Of a stretch of DNA of 64,000 bases, positions 48,737 to 61,039 are shown piece by piece (positions within the stretch are counted from its first letter, which is position 1; each line of letters opens with the position of its first letter). The translations under genes were made by a program, and so were the position numbers. Source of the DNA: Sipunculus nudus. Its lineage: Eukaryota; Annelida; Sipuncula; Golfingiida; Sipunculidae. Where the stretch lies: contig CM049318.1 of NCBI GenBank assembly GCA_026874595.1, positions 23,059,456 through 23,123,455 on the forward strand, written 5' to 3'. Under the pieces are notes generated by a model. The model ran no database searches. It had not been told where the DNA came from and saw nothing but the letters and a program-made list of their open reading frames with translations.

Positions 48737-51700
48737 TTATGTAGCTTCTTCATTTGGGTCAAGTATATGAACAATTTTGTTGCAATCTAATAGATGATCC
48801 CATAATATTTCCGGTTGGACTGATCCACGTGACAGAGATCTCAGGTGATCCAAGACCCGCCGCATATTGTCGGTTTTCCTTAGAGCCATTTCTGTGTGTA
48901 CACCTTCAAACAAGTAGTTTTTAACAATTAAAATATATTTGATCATTGTAATTAATTAGCGATTTTCACTAGGAAATTGCAGTTGAGCTATTTATAGCCA
49001 TGAACTTACCTATAGATTTTGCTGACCACAATATCATTGTACAAATTACCACCGTGGCCCAGGTGCTTACTGCTAAAAAAAAATCCCTATCTTCATCTTC
49101 CCAAACTCTTCCAAGTCTGAAGTAATGCCGTGGAATCAAAATATTTGGAACACGTACTTCACTTGTAAAATTATCATGCTTTATAATAACAGAATCTTCT
49201 TTCTTGTTTTCATACCATGAACTGGCTTCTTTGTTATTTTTTCCTGTCATGTCAACAATTATGTGTGGCTTTAGTCCTTTTAACATTTCTGCTTTTTCTT
49301 CTGTGTACGGACCATTGTTTCCAGGGGAGATATGCAATGCGCGTATACTCTCGAGTGTTCCTCTTTGGGGGTCTAGATTTTCGTCCACGCCCAATAATGT
49401 AAGGAGTAGGTCTTGTAAAAGATCGTTGAAACTTCTGTTCCTCTTGTCGTCTTTACTGCCTAAAATTCTGCGGATGTACGCAGAAGATTCGTTCTTGCAC
49501 ATGATTAGTATCTTCAATGCAGGCGCCTGCCCCCGCGTTCTTCCAGAAAATATTTTCCAATTGTCTTCATGGAGGGGTTTGAGCACTGGACCTATTTCAA
49601 GAGTCTTTAAATAGGCAAATAATATTACAGTGAAAATATAAAAGTGAGAGAGAAAGGTATGTGTACATAAAAAAACTCCATTATTACCTCTCGTTTTTCT
49701 TTAGTGCGTTCCGCCTCATAATTTCTGCAAATAAAAGCAAATTTTATAAGAAATGAAAAGATAAACCTGCGACTATGTTATCCTTTTTACCCAAAGCACC
49801 AAATATGTAATTTATGTAATTTCAACATTTCGTTATGACATTCCCGTAATTTCTCGAAGGGATAAGTATCGGGAAGAAATATCTACCAAATTATTCAAAT
49901 TTAATTCATTGAAAAATTAAAACGTTCATATAAATTTTGCCTGCTAATACTTGCTATTTAATAAATAAGGGTTCTCACGACAACAATACAATCCGTAATA
50001 TACTGGCGGGAATTGGATCCAAATGAAAATGGTAAAGTCTCAAAGGGAAGAGCCATTAGCATTTTTTTTTCAAATTTAAACCTTACACATCAATAATAAA
50101 TTACCCTAAATATACCCCACTCTTTGCGTCTGTTAATGAAATTATGATCTTTAAAGCGAATTATTTTATATACGCCTATCTATGAGATTATTTAATCTGT
50201 TGTATATACCAGTATGTATAAATGCCAACATGTATGTTTACACAATTATATAGATGCATATACATACACATCACTTGTAACATTGTGATCATTTAAGTGT
50301 CCTGGATTGTCCTTATTGTAACCATCTTTGTAATGTTGCATACTATCACTGAAATGAGATATCGGGAACTGTAACAGCGTTTTTATAATATTTTCACAGT
50401 ACCGGCATTGTGGTTTCCCTTGAACTTTTGTTATCCATCGTTTTAAGTGATAATGGAAATAAGAGAAAAAAAATAATAAGTATACCGTTTTTGATAGATA
50501 TAAGACAGAGATAAGTGAGATAATAGCTTAAATAAATTTATAACATTATCTAAGAATGAACATGCACATATGGACATATCAATCAGTTAATCAGAAAACA
50601 TTTTAATTTTCTACTAACACAGCCATGATATATTGTTTACTTTGCTTTTATCATGATATTCCATAAACTAACCATGAATAAAGGGTAAAAATGAGATAAA
50701 TGACAATACCTTTCGCGAAATACAATACTTTTCTCTCCTGGGCCCTGTAGTCTAACCTCTTGTAATCTTTGACACGATGTACAATAAAGTGAACATAAAC
50801 ATAAAAAAAATGTCTGAAATGTTTATAGCTTTGTCATAAACGTTGATACTGTCTTTAGAAACAGAGTTTACCTTACCAGTAACATTTCTGGTGATTGAGA
50901 CATAATGAACTTTGCAAAGTTATGGGTTAAGACGGATGTATTTGACCTACATGTGTTTCGACTCTATATTAATAAAGCCCTATAGTTAAGATACCCCTGA
51001 ACATTCGAATGTTGGATCTAGTTTTACCCTAACCGCACCTGCCTTTACTTATATTTTAGTACTATGGTGATTTCTTTTTTCGAATAAATTTAAATCGGAG
51101 GGAACATTTCGGTAACTGTAGGCCCTGGATTTAAAACACAAATACATATACTTTTTTCTCGATGTTTTCAATATACAATGGAGTTGCTCTTAATTATGAT
51201 ATATCTATTTTCTCCAAGTAATGCACCTCTCTACTCTAAATTAGTGGCGTTTATTCACGGACTGATGTGTCAAGGTCCTCTCTATTGCGGGTAGAAGGCC
51301 AGGTTAGAACAGTGATAATGCCAAGGTTCTCTGGTCTGCAGTGTGCGTCGCTATCAAACCTCCATAGTGGCTTTCCTGGCATGCCGCGAGGGATGCTGGT
51401 ATGACAGATACGAGTGTATTGGTCCTCTCTGTGGCCACGTTTGTTTCATTATATCTTAATTAGTGTGAGTAAAATAACAATAATAATACATTTTTAATGT
51501 GTTATTGATGTCATTCAATATAAGCCCTGAAATCGCAAGTATCAAGGTCTTGAAATCCATTACCTCGCTGCTAACTGCACCTGTCTAATACTGAAAAAAA
51601 ATGTATTAATGCACAAGCCCACATTTAAGAACTATGGACAAATTTATATACATATATACATATATACATACATATCACTTGTAACATTCTGATCCTTTAC

Positions 51701-54700
51701 TTCCCCCGTGTTGTCGTCAATGTAACAATCTTCCTTTTGTGGCATTTCATTCAGTGATGTAGCGTCACTGAAAGGATGAAGCTTGAGACATAATTTCATC
51801 TGTATTTTACAGTATTTTCATAGTAATATCCCTTGAACCTATGTCCCATTTTATTCCAATTGATAGAAAAAAAGAAAGGAAGATTAATAACTGTACATTT
51901 TTTGCTTGATTAAAGTCCTTAGCAACTCAGGCTAACATTATATGTTCACTTTTAAAGGGACTTTAACCTACCAATATTGAAGAAGGAATAAAAGTTTGTA
52001 TTGAGGTTTACGTATACACAATATGCAAGTATATACAGTTTAATTAAAGGACTGGTGTGTGAAAATATAAATAGCCTGCCACAATGAACATGAGACGCTG
52101 AACACATGAAAATATGATCACTGTTAAAGGGTTAAAATGAGGCAAGTGGCAATGTTTTTCTCCTGTGGCCCCTGAAGTTTTTCAGTGCTCTTTGGCACGA
52201 TGATAAAAACAAACAAAGATTATCTGACATTTCGAGACCTTTATAAACGAGTGGATAGCTACGGAAACACGATCCATAACCCGTTTATTGATGGATGACG
52301 GCTAGGATGTACTTTGCACATTTACTGGTTTAATGCATATGTTTAAATATATATATACCTATATATGTTTATATGTATATACATGTTAATTATGTAGTAT
52401 TGTTAACATACCCCTGAACACTGAAACATTAGCCCTCAGGGATGTTTTCTGTATTAAAAAACATTTACCCTAACCCTCTCCTGCTTGTACTTACTTTTCA
52501 CATTAGGGTGAATTAGGAATTTAAAACGTAGTTATAAAGAACATACCCCTGAAAAATCCTCTGTTTAACTTCGCATTCGATAGTAACATTCTGATCATTA
52601 ACTTGTGCAGGGTTGTCTTCACTGAAACGATACTCCTTCCGTTGGTTATTATCACTGAAGTTTATGTGAAAACATGCTCATACATTTTAAGAGTTTTTCA
52701 ACTTTATTTTCATAGTATTTTCCTCTTTTTTCCACTCCCTTTCTCTTCTGTTTTCTATTGCTTCAAATGATAGATAAATTAGGAGTTAACAAAATTGATA
52801 ACTGTTAAGTGCCATAGTGCCCAGATTATAGACATGTATAAAGAAAGAGACTGTAAACAAGAGTTCCAAAAATAACAACAGAAGTAACATGATACTGCAG
52901 GATTCAAATATGAGTGAATCAAGCCTCAATCGGTATTCTTACAGGCTGGGATCTTTTAAGTCGTATTTAAATACAATTTCAATCTAATTTCAGGAAAATT
53001 TGGAAAATTCTTGTTCTCTATTTTAGATGTGGCTTTCAATTCCTGGCACCCGTGGTAAACTTTATCAAATCTTCTGTATGGCTTTAGAAGTGCGGATATG
53101 CCATGAAAACAGATAAATGTTATCATGATAACATGGACATCATGAATTTAAGTTTCGTCAGCTTGTTTGATATAAAACAGTGAATGAGATAAACGCGGAA
53201 TAATAAAGGCGCAATTAAGGAACATATTTTCCTGTTGATGTTTTGCACATACAATAACAGATAACACAACTGTGTCGCATATTTACATTTTCTTTTATTT
53301 TATTTCTTATTCTTTTTTCATCATAGTAATCTGGTAATCTTATTCGGTGTCCGGTGTTACCCGTATCAAAGCTCGCAGCAGCCAACATTTACTTGCCCGC
53401 ACTTAAAAACGCACAATGGCAGCATGAGCCACCAGTTAAAGCTATATTCTATACAAAATCAGCCTTGATATCGATAACCTCACAGGGCTTTAAAAAGGTA
53501 AAGTCTGTAGGGTGTTTACACCCGAGCCTAGTGGCTCACCAGGCCGGAGCTTATCCCGGTTTATATAGCGTGAAGCGACATAGGAGTTAACCTCCTTGAA
53601 GGGACGCTAGTCCATCGCGGGTAACCTTCCAAGTGTTTACTGGTACCCATTTCTACTGCTGGGCGGGCAGAGGCACACTTGCGGTTGGGACTTTGCCCAA
53701 GGTTATTGGCATAGTGGGGGTCTGACCGGGATTCGAACTCATGATCCTCGATCATAAGCCCGGCACCTTAACCATTACCTAACCGCCCCCCACAGGGCTT
53801 TGATAAAGTTTAATCGTGCGGTTAGAAGTTACATCCGATATATACCATTGGTCCTGATGTGCCATAGTATACAAAGATTGGCAGTATTGGTGAAACCACT
53901 TAGGCCAGAACTGCATCGAGCATGCTTCTTATTTGAATGGAATAGTATCGATATTTTTTAATTAGATTTTAGAAGAGTAAGTTTTTTTATTTGTATAAAC
54001 AAAGGAGAACATTTGCTTTGTTTCTGCATCGTAATTTAGATTAATCATTTCTTAGTGTTTGTCATACACTGAAACATAAAACGTATGGTATGGTTTGGAA
54101 AGTATATCGTTTCATCCAAATAAAACATATGGTACTTTTTGCAAAAAAAATAACTACAAAATAATTTTTGTTTAGTGTTACTGATTTTTCAAATTTTATA
54201 TGCATTATGGGAAATAAGAATGTCCCATTATATATTTTATGCAATTTCTGGGTGGCGTTCAATATAGGGATCTATAAACATGCACTTTATTCTGTTTAAA
54301 TGGAGGATTCTTTCAGTTACAGGAATGATCAGAATTCTATTGATGATTAGAACACAAATGTCATACCTATCTATCTTGACTAGATCTTCGATAGTAACAG
54401 CTATATATTTCTGCTGATGTTGAGTACGGGAAGCACACCTTTGAATATATAAAAGCAGAGGATGTCAAGTCCGCATTCCGAAAGGCACAGATTTGTTTTT
54501 CCAAAACCTAGACGACCTAATTGAATTAGCAATCCAAAATATTTCAATCGGTTATCGGACTGTACTAGCTTAAGCAGGGGTCAGCTTATAATGAGTAGAG
54601 TTCATATGATCATCGTATACATCGGATGTCAAGTCTTTATGCCACCATAATGATATTATCTTTTCATGGACAAATTTATGTGAGAAAATCGGACAGATTT

Positions 54701-55151
54701 TTCTGATTGTTAAAGAGCCTGGGGTAATGATTGCGTATAACTTACGATTTCCTTTCCTACCTCTTTTTAAAGCAATAGATGGCGATTCCAATGCTTATAA
54801 CAATGCCTATACCAACAGTCACTGCGACGGTAGGAATTAGTTTTGATTTGCCATTATTCCCAAGCGCGTCTGAAAATGATTGTAAAACACGAAGTAACTA
54901 TATCTGTACGTAGAAATTGTATCTTCTGTATAAATTCTAACGCAAAATAGGAAACTAGTATATGAATGAAATTATGTTGACTGGGAATACAATATGTAAG
55001 GTATACGTAAAGTCTACGATTATTTAATAAGCTAAGATAAGATAAAATAAAACTACCTGAGTTGTTCATTTTCTTTGTTGGAACTCCTCTAATGCCCGAA
55101 CTGATGGCCAATGTTGTCGTATGAAATTCACCTGTACCTTGAAATAGCCGA

Positions 55152-55209
<58 letters not shown>

Positions 55210-57347
55210 CATAGATAGGAGAGAGGGAGATTTAAATAGCTATCCTGGTTCCTTGTATAGTGATAACGCCATTTCAGCCCCTGACAATTATGGAGAGTAT
55301 ACGGCCAACGTACGCACTGGCTGAATGAGGAAGCACTTCATCGAGGAAGGCACTTTAGGACTCGATGAGGATGCGAATGTTTTCGTCATATCTGACAACG
55401 CCTCATAGCCTACAAGTACGTTGTAACTTAATATAAACCAGACCAATCGTTAACTTTTTTTAATATTCTTTCTAACAGCTAACGAGAGCGAGACAAATTC
55501 CGTTTTAACTTAGCAAATTGGTAAATCCCTCGGGATGTGGATTGAATTTCTGACCGCATGAATATAAGCATTGCTTGCACGGTTTACTGGAGGCAGTTAA
55601 CTTGTACGCTATACAGGAAATGACCCGTTACTTTAAAGAGACGGATTTTCAGTTTTGGTTGAGAGTTATCATGTATTCTTTGTGGTAATTCATCATTTGA
55701 GCCTAATTTTAAGAGCTGGCACTGTTTATAACGATGATGGAACATGATGGAAACCCACTGCGATGTTTTTTAACAATATGGCTTGTATCACGACCAAAGA
55801 TATGCCAATATATATACCTACTGAGTCGTGTTGTCACGGCTAGTATAGCAATAGAAGAGAAATTACCTCCGTATAAGAATCAAACCCATGATTGTCCGAC
55901 AGCCGTTCCTTTGCCTTAACAGTAAGATATGGGATATTTCCAACCCCTCTGTGTATTGGAACCATTTTTAGGTACCAGAAAAGTGAGGTCACAGTTAGTA
56001 GGTCATAGTACTACTTACTACATGTGATGGCACAGCGACTTTGCATAAAGAAGGGTTAATTGATGGCCTTTAGTTAGTGTGCAGCAAATATGATGTAGAG
56101 ATTTTTATGAAAACCCATGCGGATTTCTTTGCATAGAGGGAGAATATGGCTACACAAAAAAACTTGGTTCACTCTGTATATAGTAATTAGTACACTGCTT
56201 TCGAAGCGCACAGGCCCCATCGTCAGTTGGTATAAGGGGTAATATATATAAAGGTACAACAAAACAACATTGTACTAAGCCAGTAAAACATTGTATTTAC
56301 ATTTGATTGCATATAAAATAAAACTCTCAAATATCGTCAAACATGACGGCATCTATGGGCGCGGTACCCAGCAGTAAACATTTACAGAATACGGGATACA
56401 ACCCTGTGTGATACAGTCCCACGTTGCAATCGTGGTTCCTAGCCAAAGGGTCTAAATATTACCAATGTTTTGTCAGAACAATAGGGCGAGGGTGTGCAGC
56501 GGCCCGTATACCCCAACCTACTCCCTTTCCAAGGGAGGCTTGATTTGATTTCCGAATGCTCTGTCCTGTATGTTTCATTAATATGCAACAGACTATAATA
56601 TAGACTGCTATAAATTATGTTGTCAACGCTGCATCCAACTGTGAAATGATATAAAAATAGAATGTGATATAGCACACTGCAATATAATATGATGGGATAA
56701 AACGCGGACATTTAAGACGATAAAATAAATAGAATGTTTTGAAATGATAATAGTGAACATAATTTGAAAAAATCTGAAATAATAATATAAAAATAATAAA
56801 ATTAATTGAAATGTTCACATAAAATTAAAAAAAAACACACACACACAAAGATAATTGTCAAGTAATGTAAACGAAAGAGTAATGTGTTATTATGGAAATA
56901 TAGGACATCATGGTTGATGTCTGACAGTATTACATAATATTCAATCATACTTTAAATGCATTGTTGTTTGCATAACGGGCTTAGTAGAATTTGTTACTTA
57001 TATAATCACTTTTTCACTTACCAAAAATCCGATGAAGCATATGACCCTAGAATGCGTATGTTCATAAATAAGTTAATAGTTTGATGTTTTAGAGGTGAAT
57101 ATTAATTTGACAATAAAATCACTTTATTAATATTTGCACTGAGCTGAAAAAAAGCCCAATAATAACGCGTTTTTACCCATTATCACGTCCGCCCGACTTG
57201 CTGTTCTTGGCATACAGACAGCGACATGATTTCCGAGACAGTCATCCACCATCCATACCACTTCATTTTCCCTTAAGGATGCTGCTACGCATTTAAGGGA
57301 GTCCTTCGGTTCTCCACGATCCCAGCGTGATAAGGATATTGGTCCCT
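48737..57347 (-). CDS. Gene D: CTLD transmembrane receptor with long C-terminal region (5' partial)
   Basis: Ten minus-strand exons join in frame: 57177-57347, CTLD second half (SRWDRGEPKDS, VVWMVDDCLG, AVC); 55057-55137, Ser/Thr-rich stalk; 54761-54869, transmembrane helix (IPTVAVTVGIGIVISIGIAI, then YCFKK); 52547-52654, 51672-51767, 50710-50766 and 50268-50348, small acidic phase-2 exons; 49688-49724; 49010-49604, ~198 residues with KILIMCKNESSAYIRRIL, HIIVDMTGKN and a second hydrophobic segment (FLAVSTWATVVICTMILW); 48737-48903, tail (NMRRVLDHLRSL) ending in TAA. Phases 1-1-1-2-2-2-2-2-0-1 all agree. The visible product is ~500 residues; signal peptide and first CTLD half were not found below 64 kb. 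Likely a surface lectin receptor. The ~200-residue domain is unidentified; a diverged TIR/SEFIR-like fold is only a guess. The Ca-site triplet is EPK, not EPN or QPD. Confidence 0.6.
50268..52654 (-). repeat. Intragenic tandem amplification of acidic exons in gene D
   Basis: Three homologous exons (52547-52654, 51672-51767, 50268-50348) start with TGA. or TGATA. after CAG and share NDQNVT / KDQNVTS / NDHNVTS ends. A second exon type (50710-50766, LQGPGEKS) has a diverged partner near 52150-52200 (LQGPQEKN), which no longer fits the phase. Introns also align: 50780-51060 resembles 52195-52500 (ATACCCCTGAACA). The repeat period is about 1.4 kb. All usable exons are phase 2 to 2, so gain or loss keeps the frame. 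Confidence 0.7.
53492..53790 (-). mobile_element. tRNA-derived SINE with 11-bp target-site duplication, in a gene D intron
   Basis: CACAGGGCTTT occurs at 53481-53491 and 53791-53801, bracketing a ~299-bp GC-richer insert. On the minus strand the head has an A-box-like TGGTTAAGGTGCCGG and a B-box GAGTTCGAATCCC (53728-53740), i.e. an internal polymerase III promoter. The two target copies match perfectly, so the insertion is fairly recent. It is a different family from the SINEs at 5.5 and 6.5 kb. Confidence 0.85.
55157..55209. repeat. (TA)n microsatellite in gene D intron
   Basis: TA tract just upstream (transcript sense) of the stalk exon acceptor, interrupted once by TTT. Confidence 0.95.
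55210..57176. other. Intron of gene D, no further exon seen
   Basis: AT-rich sequence between the CTLD exon and the stalk exon. I found no other splice-bounded open stretch that fits phase 1. Confidence 0.45.
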
Positions 57348-57501
57348 CTTGTGAAAGATACAAGGCGTTATGTAAAAGGTTTTAGTATCAGTATTTATAC
57401 ATTTTTATGATTTACGTAAATATTGGAATCGGTAATAAAAGTCATATGTCAACAATATGTCGAACATGCCGCTACACACACGCTGTAGATTTACCTCGCT
57501 G

Positions 57502-57533
57502 AACCCACCCTCTCTGCCTAGAGAGGGTGGGTT
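57502..57533. repeat. Perfect 14-bp hairpin
   Basis: AACCCACCCTCTCT (57502-57515), loop GCCT, then AGAGAGGGTGGGTT (57520-57533). It starts a GC-richer patch to about 57730 that looks like an interspersed repeat. It lies about 155 bp upstream (transcript sense) of the gene D CTLD exon. Confidence 0.9.
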
Positions 57534-57989
57534 GGTGATTAGGAAGCCTCCAGCAGTCCCAGCTATTGAGACCCAGCAGGGGCACCCTTTAATCTGGTTG
57601 TAACCTCATCACTAAGCACTTTGAACAGTCAGCACTTTGCCCTGTCAGGCCTACAGGCTTGGAACTGCTGCTTGACCAATGGTCAGCAGAAGGTTATCAA
57701 GTGTGACCCTTCTGTGTGACAATATAGCCCCCTATAATATTCATTTCTTTAAAATCAAAATATCTTCAGATATACACTATTTACATCCTTTGCAGTAACA
57801 AAAGATATTACTTTTACACATGATCCCTATAATACTTAAATACTTTTGGCTAGGCCAGAATTAATTGGCAGGTGTAGTGATTTTATCCCCCCAAACTCCC
57901 ACTGTTTCAAACGGAGGCTGAAAAGTGTCATCCAAGCTATCCATAGATTAGGGAAGGTTAAGCTGATATTATCTTGTGTGAACTAGTTA

Positions 57990-60220
57990 GTGATGTTAAT
58001 TGATTCATATAACAAGGGACCCATGGGTCACGGCACTTGGCTGTTATAAATGATCACATAATATGATTTGGAAGAGGAGGTAGGCAAATGCTGTTTTTGT
58101 GTGGTAATATAAGCTGTATTATGAGTTGATGGTGTTTAACTCAAGTTATGCAAGATTTTGATAATATCCTTGGAGTGAGGGAAGAGGACCGATGTCATTT
58201 ATATTATTTACATTCGGAAATGGTGTTAAACAGGTTTTCACTTGGCCATATAACTTTATCTACATTGCAGTAATATTTATTCAGATTCAGCCAAACAAAC
58301 TTGTTGCGAATCCAGAATCACAAATTTAAAAAATGATCATAAGTACATGGTTTTATGGCTTTAATCTTTACATAAAATATAAAACTTTTATATCCACTCT
58401 GGACTACTTTCACATCAGTCTACACACTAGACATAGCAAGGGTCTTATGACAATTATTAACATTACAGACGTCACAAATGACTTGTCTAAGATCTCTAAG
58501 ATTGTCTAAGAAAAAAAACAATAGTAATTTCAGGTATGTAACCAATATAGGTGTAAAAAAAAATAACCCAAAGATAAGAATACCTTATAAATTATACAAG
58601 GAGCAAACTAGAGATGGGCAAGTTTAATTTCATTAATTGAAATAAAGAAACCAGTGATAAAAACTTTGATTATTTTCATAGTCTTGTGACAGCTGATACA
58701 TTCACAAGTCTTAATGTCACTAGTCAGACATATTGACATCTTTAGTCAGTACTTGTCTGAGTAAAATTTTTAACTTTTGACATATTTTATTTTTTTTTTA
58801 AATTTTGCAATAATTATAAATTGACAAGCTGAAACACTTGGAAAAGACCTGGGAATTTATATTAATATTATCAACTGCATCTTTGTCTATCATTTATTTG
58901 GTTCATATAATCCTTAATAGTATAGATCAATATAATTTAATTATTTTCTTTTTCAAGATTAAAATTGAAATTGTAAATACCATGGATGACTGCTTGGTGA
59001 TATTTGGAATACATTTCTATCCGTCCATACAAGATCCATATAACATCAGCAATTGCAAGGTAATTCCCTATTATTCATCAACTATCAAATTCCTTTCCAT
59101 TAATTTTTTTACAGTTGTTATTATAAACCAATAAAATTTATTTAATTATTGTTTACTTTTATGTTGTTGGGCCCAGTATATGCCCCGCTTCAAGCGTGCA
59201 TAATTAGCCTGAAAGGACAACAAGGCGACCTACAGATGACTGAAGAGGGGTTGGGTAGAGCCTGGGTGTGACATGGTCTCATAAAAACTTTAATAAAAGC
59301 TACAGTTTTTTGCCAATTTCTTTCAACTTTAGAATTAACAAGCTGAAAATCTTATGTGTTATGAAAATTGTATCAACAGTGCTAATAAGAAAGAAGTGCC
59401 ATGGCCAAAGTTGGGCAAAATTTAAGGTACTAATTTTATATTTATGCTAATAACTCATTAAATTTACAAAATTCAGAACTAATTTTTGGTATAAAATTGA
59501 ATCTGTATTAGATTAAGTTATATCCCTAAAAAAATCTCTAGCTTCAACATTTCTCATGTTAAGTGAGTAAATATCTTTTCCTGATTTAAAAAAAAGTGCA
59601 ACATGTTCCAGCCCATTTTATTACTTCAAGAAATTACACAATACTGACTAGATTTCTGGTATGTACATAAAAACATATAGAGAAATATTTATTTTCAATA
59701 TAATCAAAAACATATGAGTAGTTTGGTATTAGGCAGTCTTGACGTATGAGAATGGGTTTTTAATGGAAAATTGAGGTTTTTCCTTAATATCTAAAAGGAA
59801 CAAGACATATTGACCCACTTTTCGGTACAGTAGGAGATTTTGGGGACATCTAACAGTAAGCCGAATTTTGGATTTGTAGGTCCAACTTTGTCAAAAACGT
59901 GCTTGTCTCACAGACGGACATACATAAGGACGGATGGACTGTCAGACGACAATGGACCAGGACTATAGCTCAGATGACTTATAATCAGCTGAGCTAAAAA
60001 TAATTAACACCGCTTAGTAACTTATCTAAAATGAACCTGTTCAAAACCAGGTCAGTACAGCTGAGGTGACAGGAATAGGTAAAATTAAGGAACTCCAAAG
60101 GTCAATTCAAAGGATAATTTTAGATAATTCAACAGATTTTGCACTTTGTGCATTTTGACAAATTGAGGAAAAATACATTAAGGGCTCATGTAAATTTAAA
60201 TGAATATATGAAGTTTAATA
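57990..60220. other. Repeat-rich, no supportable gene
   Basis: A copy of the TCATATAACAAG.GACCCATGGGTCA block lies at 58003-58029, matching the left flank of the satellite element at 13.55 kb. The stretch 59700-60003 ends in an imperfect hairpin (TAGCTCAGATGA ... TCAGCTGAGCTA) and the same 19-mer TCAGCTGAGCTAAAAATAA (59985-60003) that ends the element at 15.9 kb. Plus-strand frames at 58838-59134 and 59268-59450 are low-complexity AT text. Confidence 0.5.
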
Positions 60221-60227
60221 ATTTTAC

Positions 60228-60394
60228 CTGTATCTACTGGTAGTTGAAGTTTTCTTACTGCTTAGAAATAATCTCCATGGGTAGCACTTTGTGCATGAAT
60301 TATTGTTTTCACTCAGCCATACCAGGCGAGCTGTTTGTGCTGCTTCAAACTGTTCATCTGTTTCAGTGAGGACAATTTCTACTGGTAGCTGGTT
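60228..60394 (-). other. Candidate exon of unknown function
   Basis: A 167-nt open stretch between a CTAG acceptor and a CAG/GTAAAA donor encodes a coding-like segment with TETDEQFEAAQTARLVWLSE and a C-x2-C pair (SCTKCYPW). Phase 0 in, phase 2 out. It does not resemble the lectin exons. It may belong to a gene extending beyond the window or to a mobile element. Confidence 0.3.
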
Positions 60395-61039
60395 CTAGTC
60401 TATATGAGTGTAAAGAATGTACAGCTGAATGTTTATAGGTTTCAGTATTGATATTTAATTTAATCATTGCCTTTGAGTGTAGTCCTTGTTGGTAATTTAA
60501 TGAAAGACCATAGCTATTCACCAGATATTGCTGCTAGATAATCTATAATTTTGATAAGATGACTATAAATTGTTAGTTTCTTCTGTCTTAAATTTTTTTC
60601 TCTCTAATTCTTTTCACTATTTAGTAGCAATAGTCATTTTTAAACAAATCAGGCAATATCTTGATTTTACTGGGTCTGATCATTGCTGTATCCTTTAACA
60701 GCTGCAGATTAATGCATACAAGACAGCTTCTGTGCATCTGCTTATCTATTACCATCATGATCTTTAAAGACCAGATAAGTCTAGGTAAATACCTCCTGGC
60801 TGATATCAGTACTGTCCAGTGAAGTACCATTCTGGAATTAGGACCACTGGTCATTACTTAGATTTACAACAGCTGGCCCATGCTTGCCCTAACAATGCCC
60901 ATTCAAGGCAGTCACTCAATCTGAACTGAATCTGCACAACATTTTGCTCTTATATATTTAATGATATATGTATTATGTAAACTAAGATTTATGTGATCTA
61001 TTACCCCATGCTGCCAGTCTGACCTCCTTTGTTAATATA

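Noticed and set aside
49204-49614. 136-residue plus-strand frame
   Set aside because: Antisense to the large exon of gene D, which has splice sites, phase agreement and homologues.
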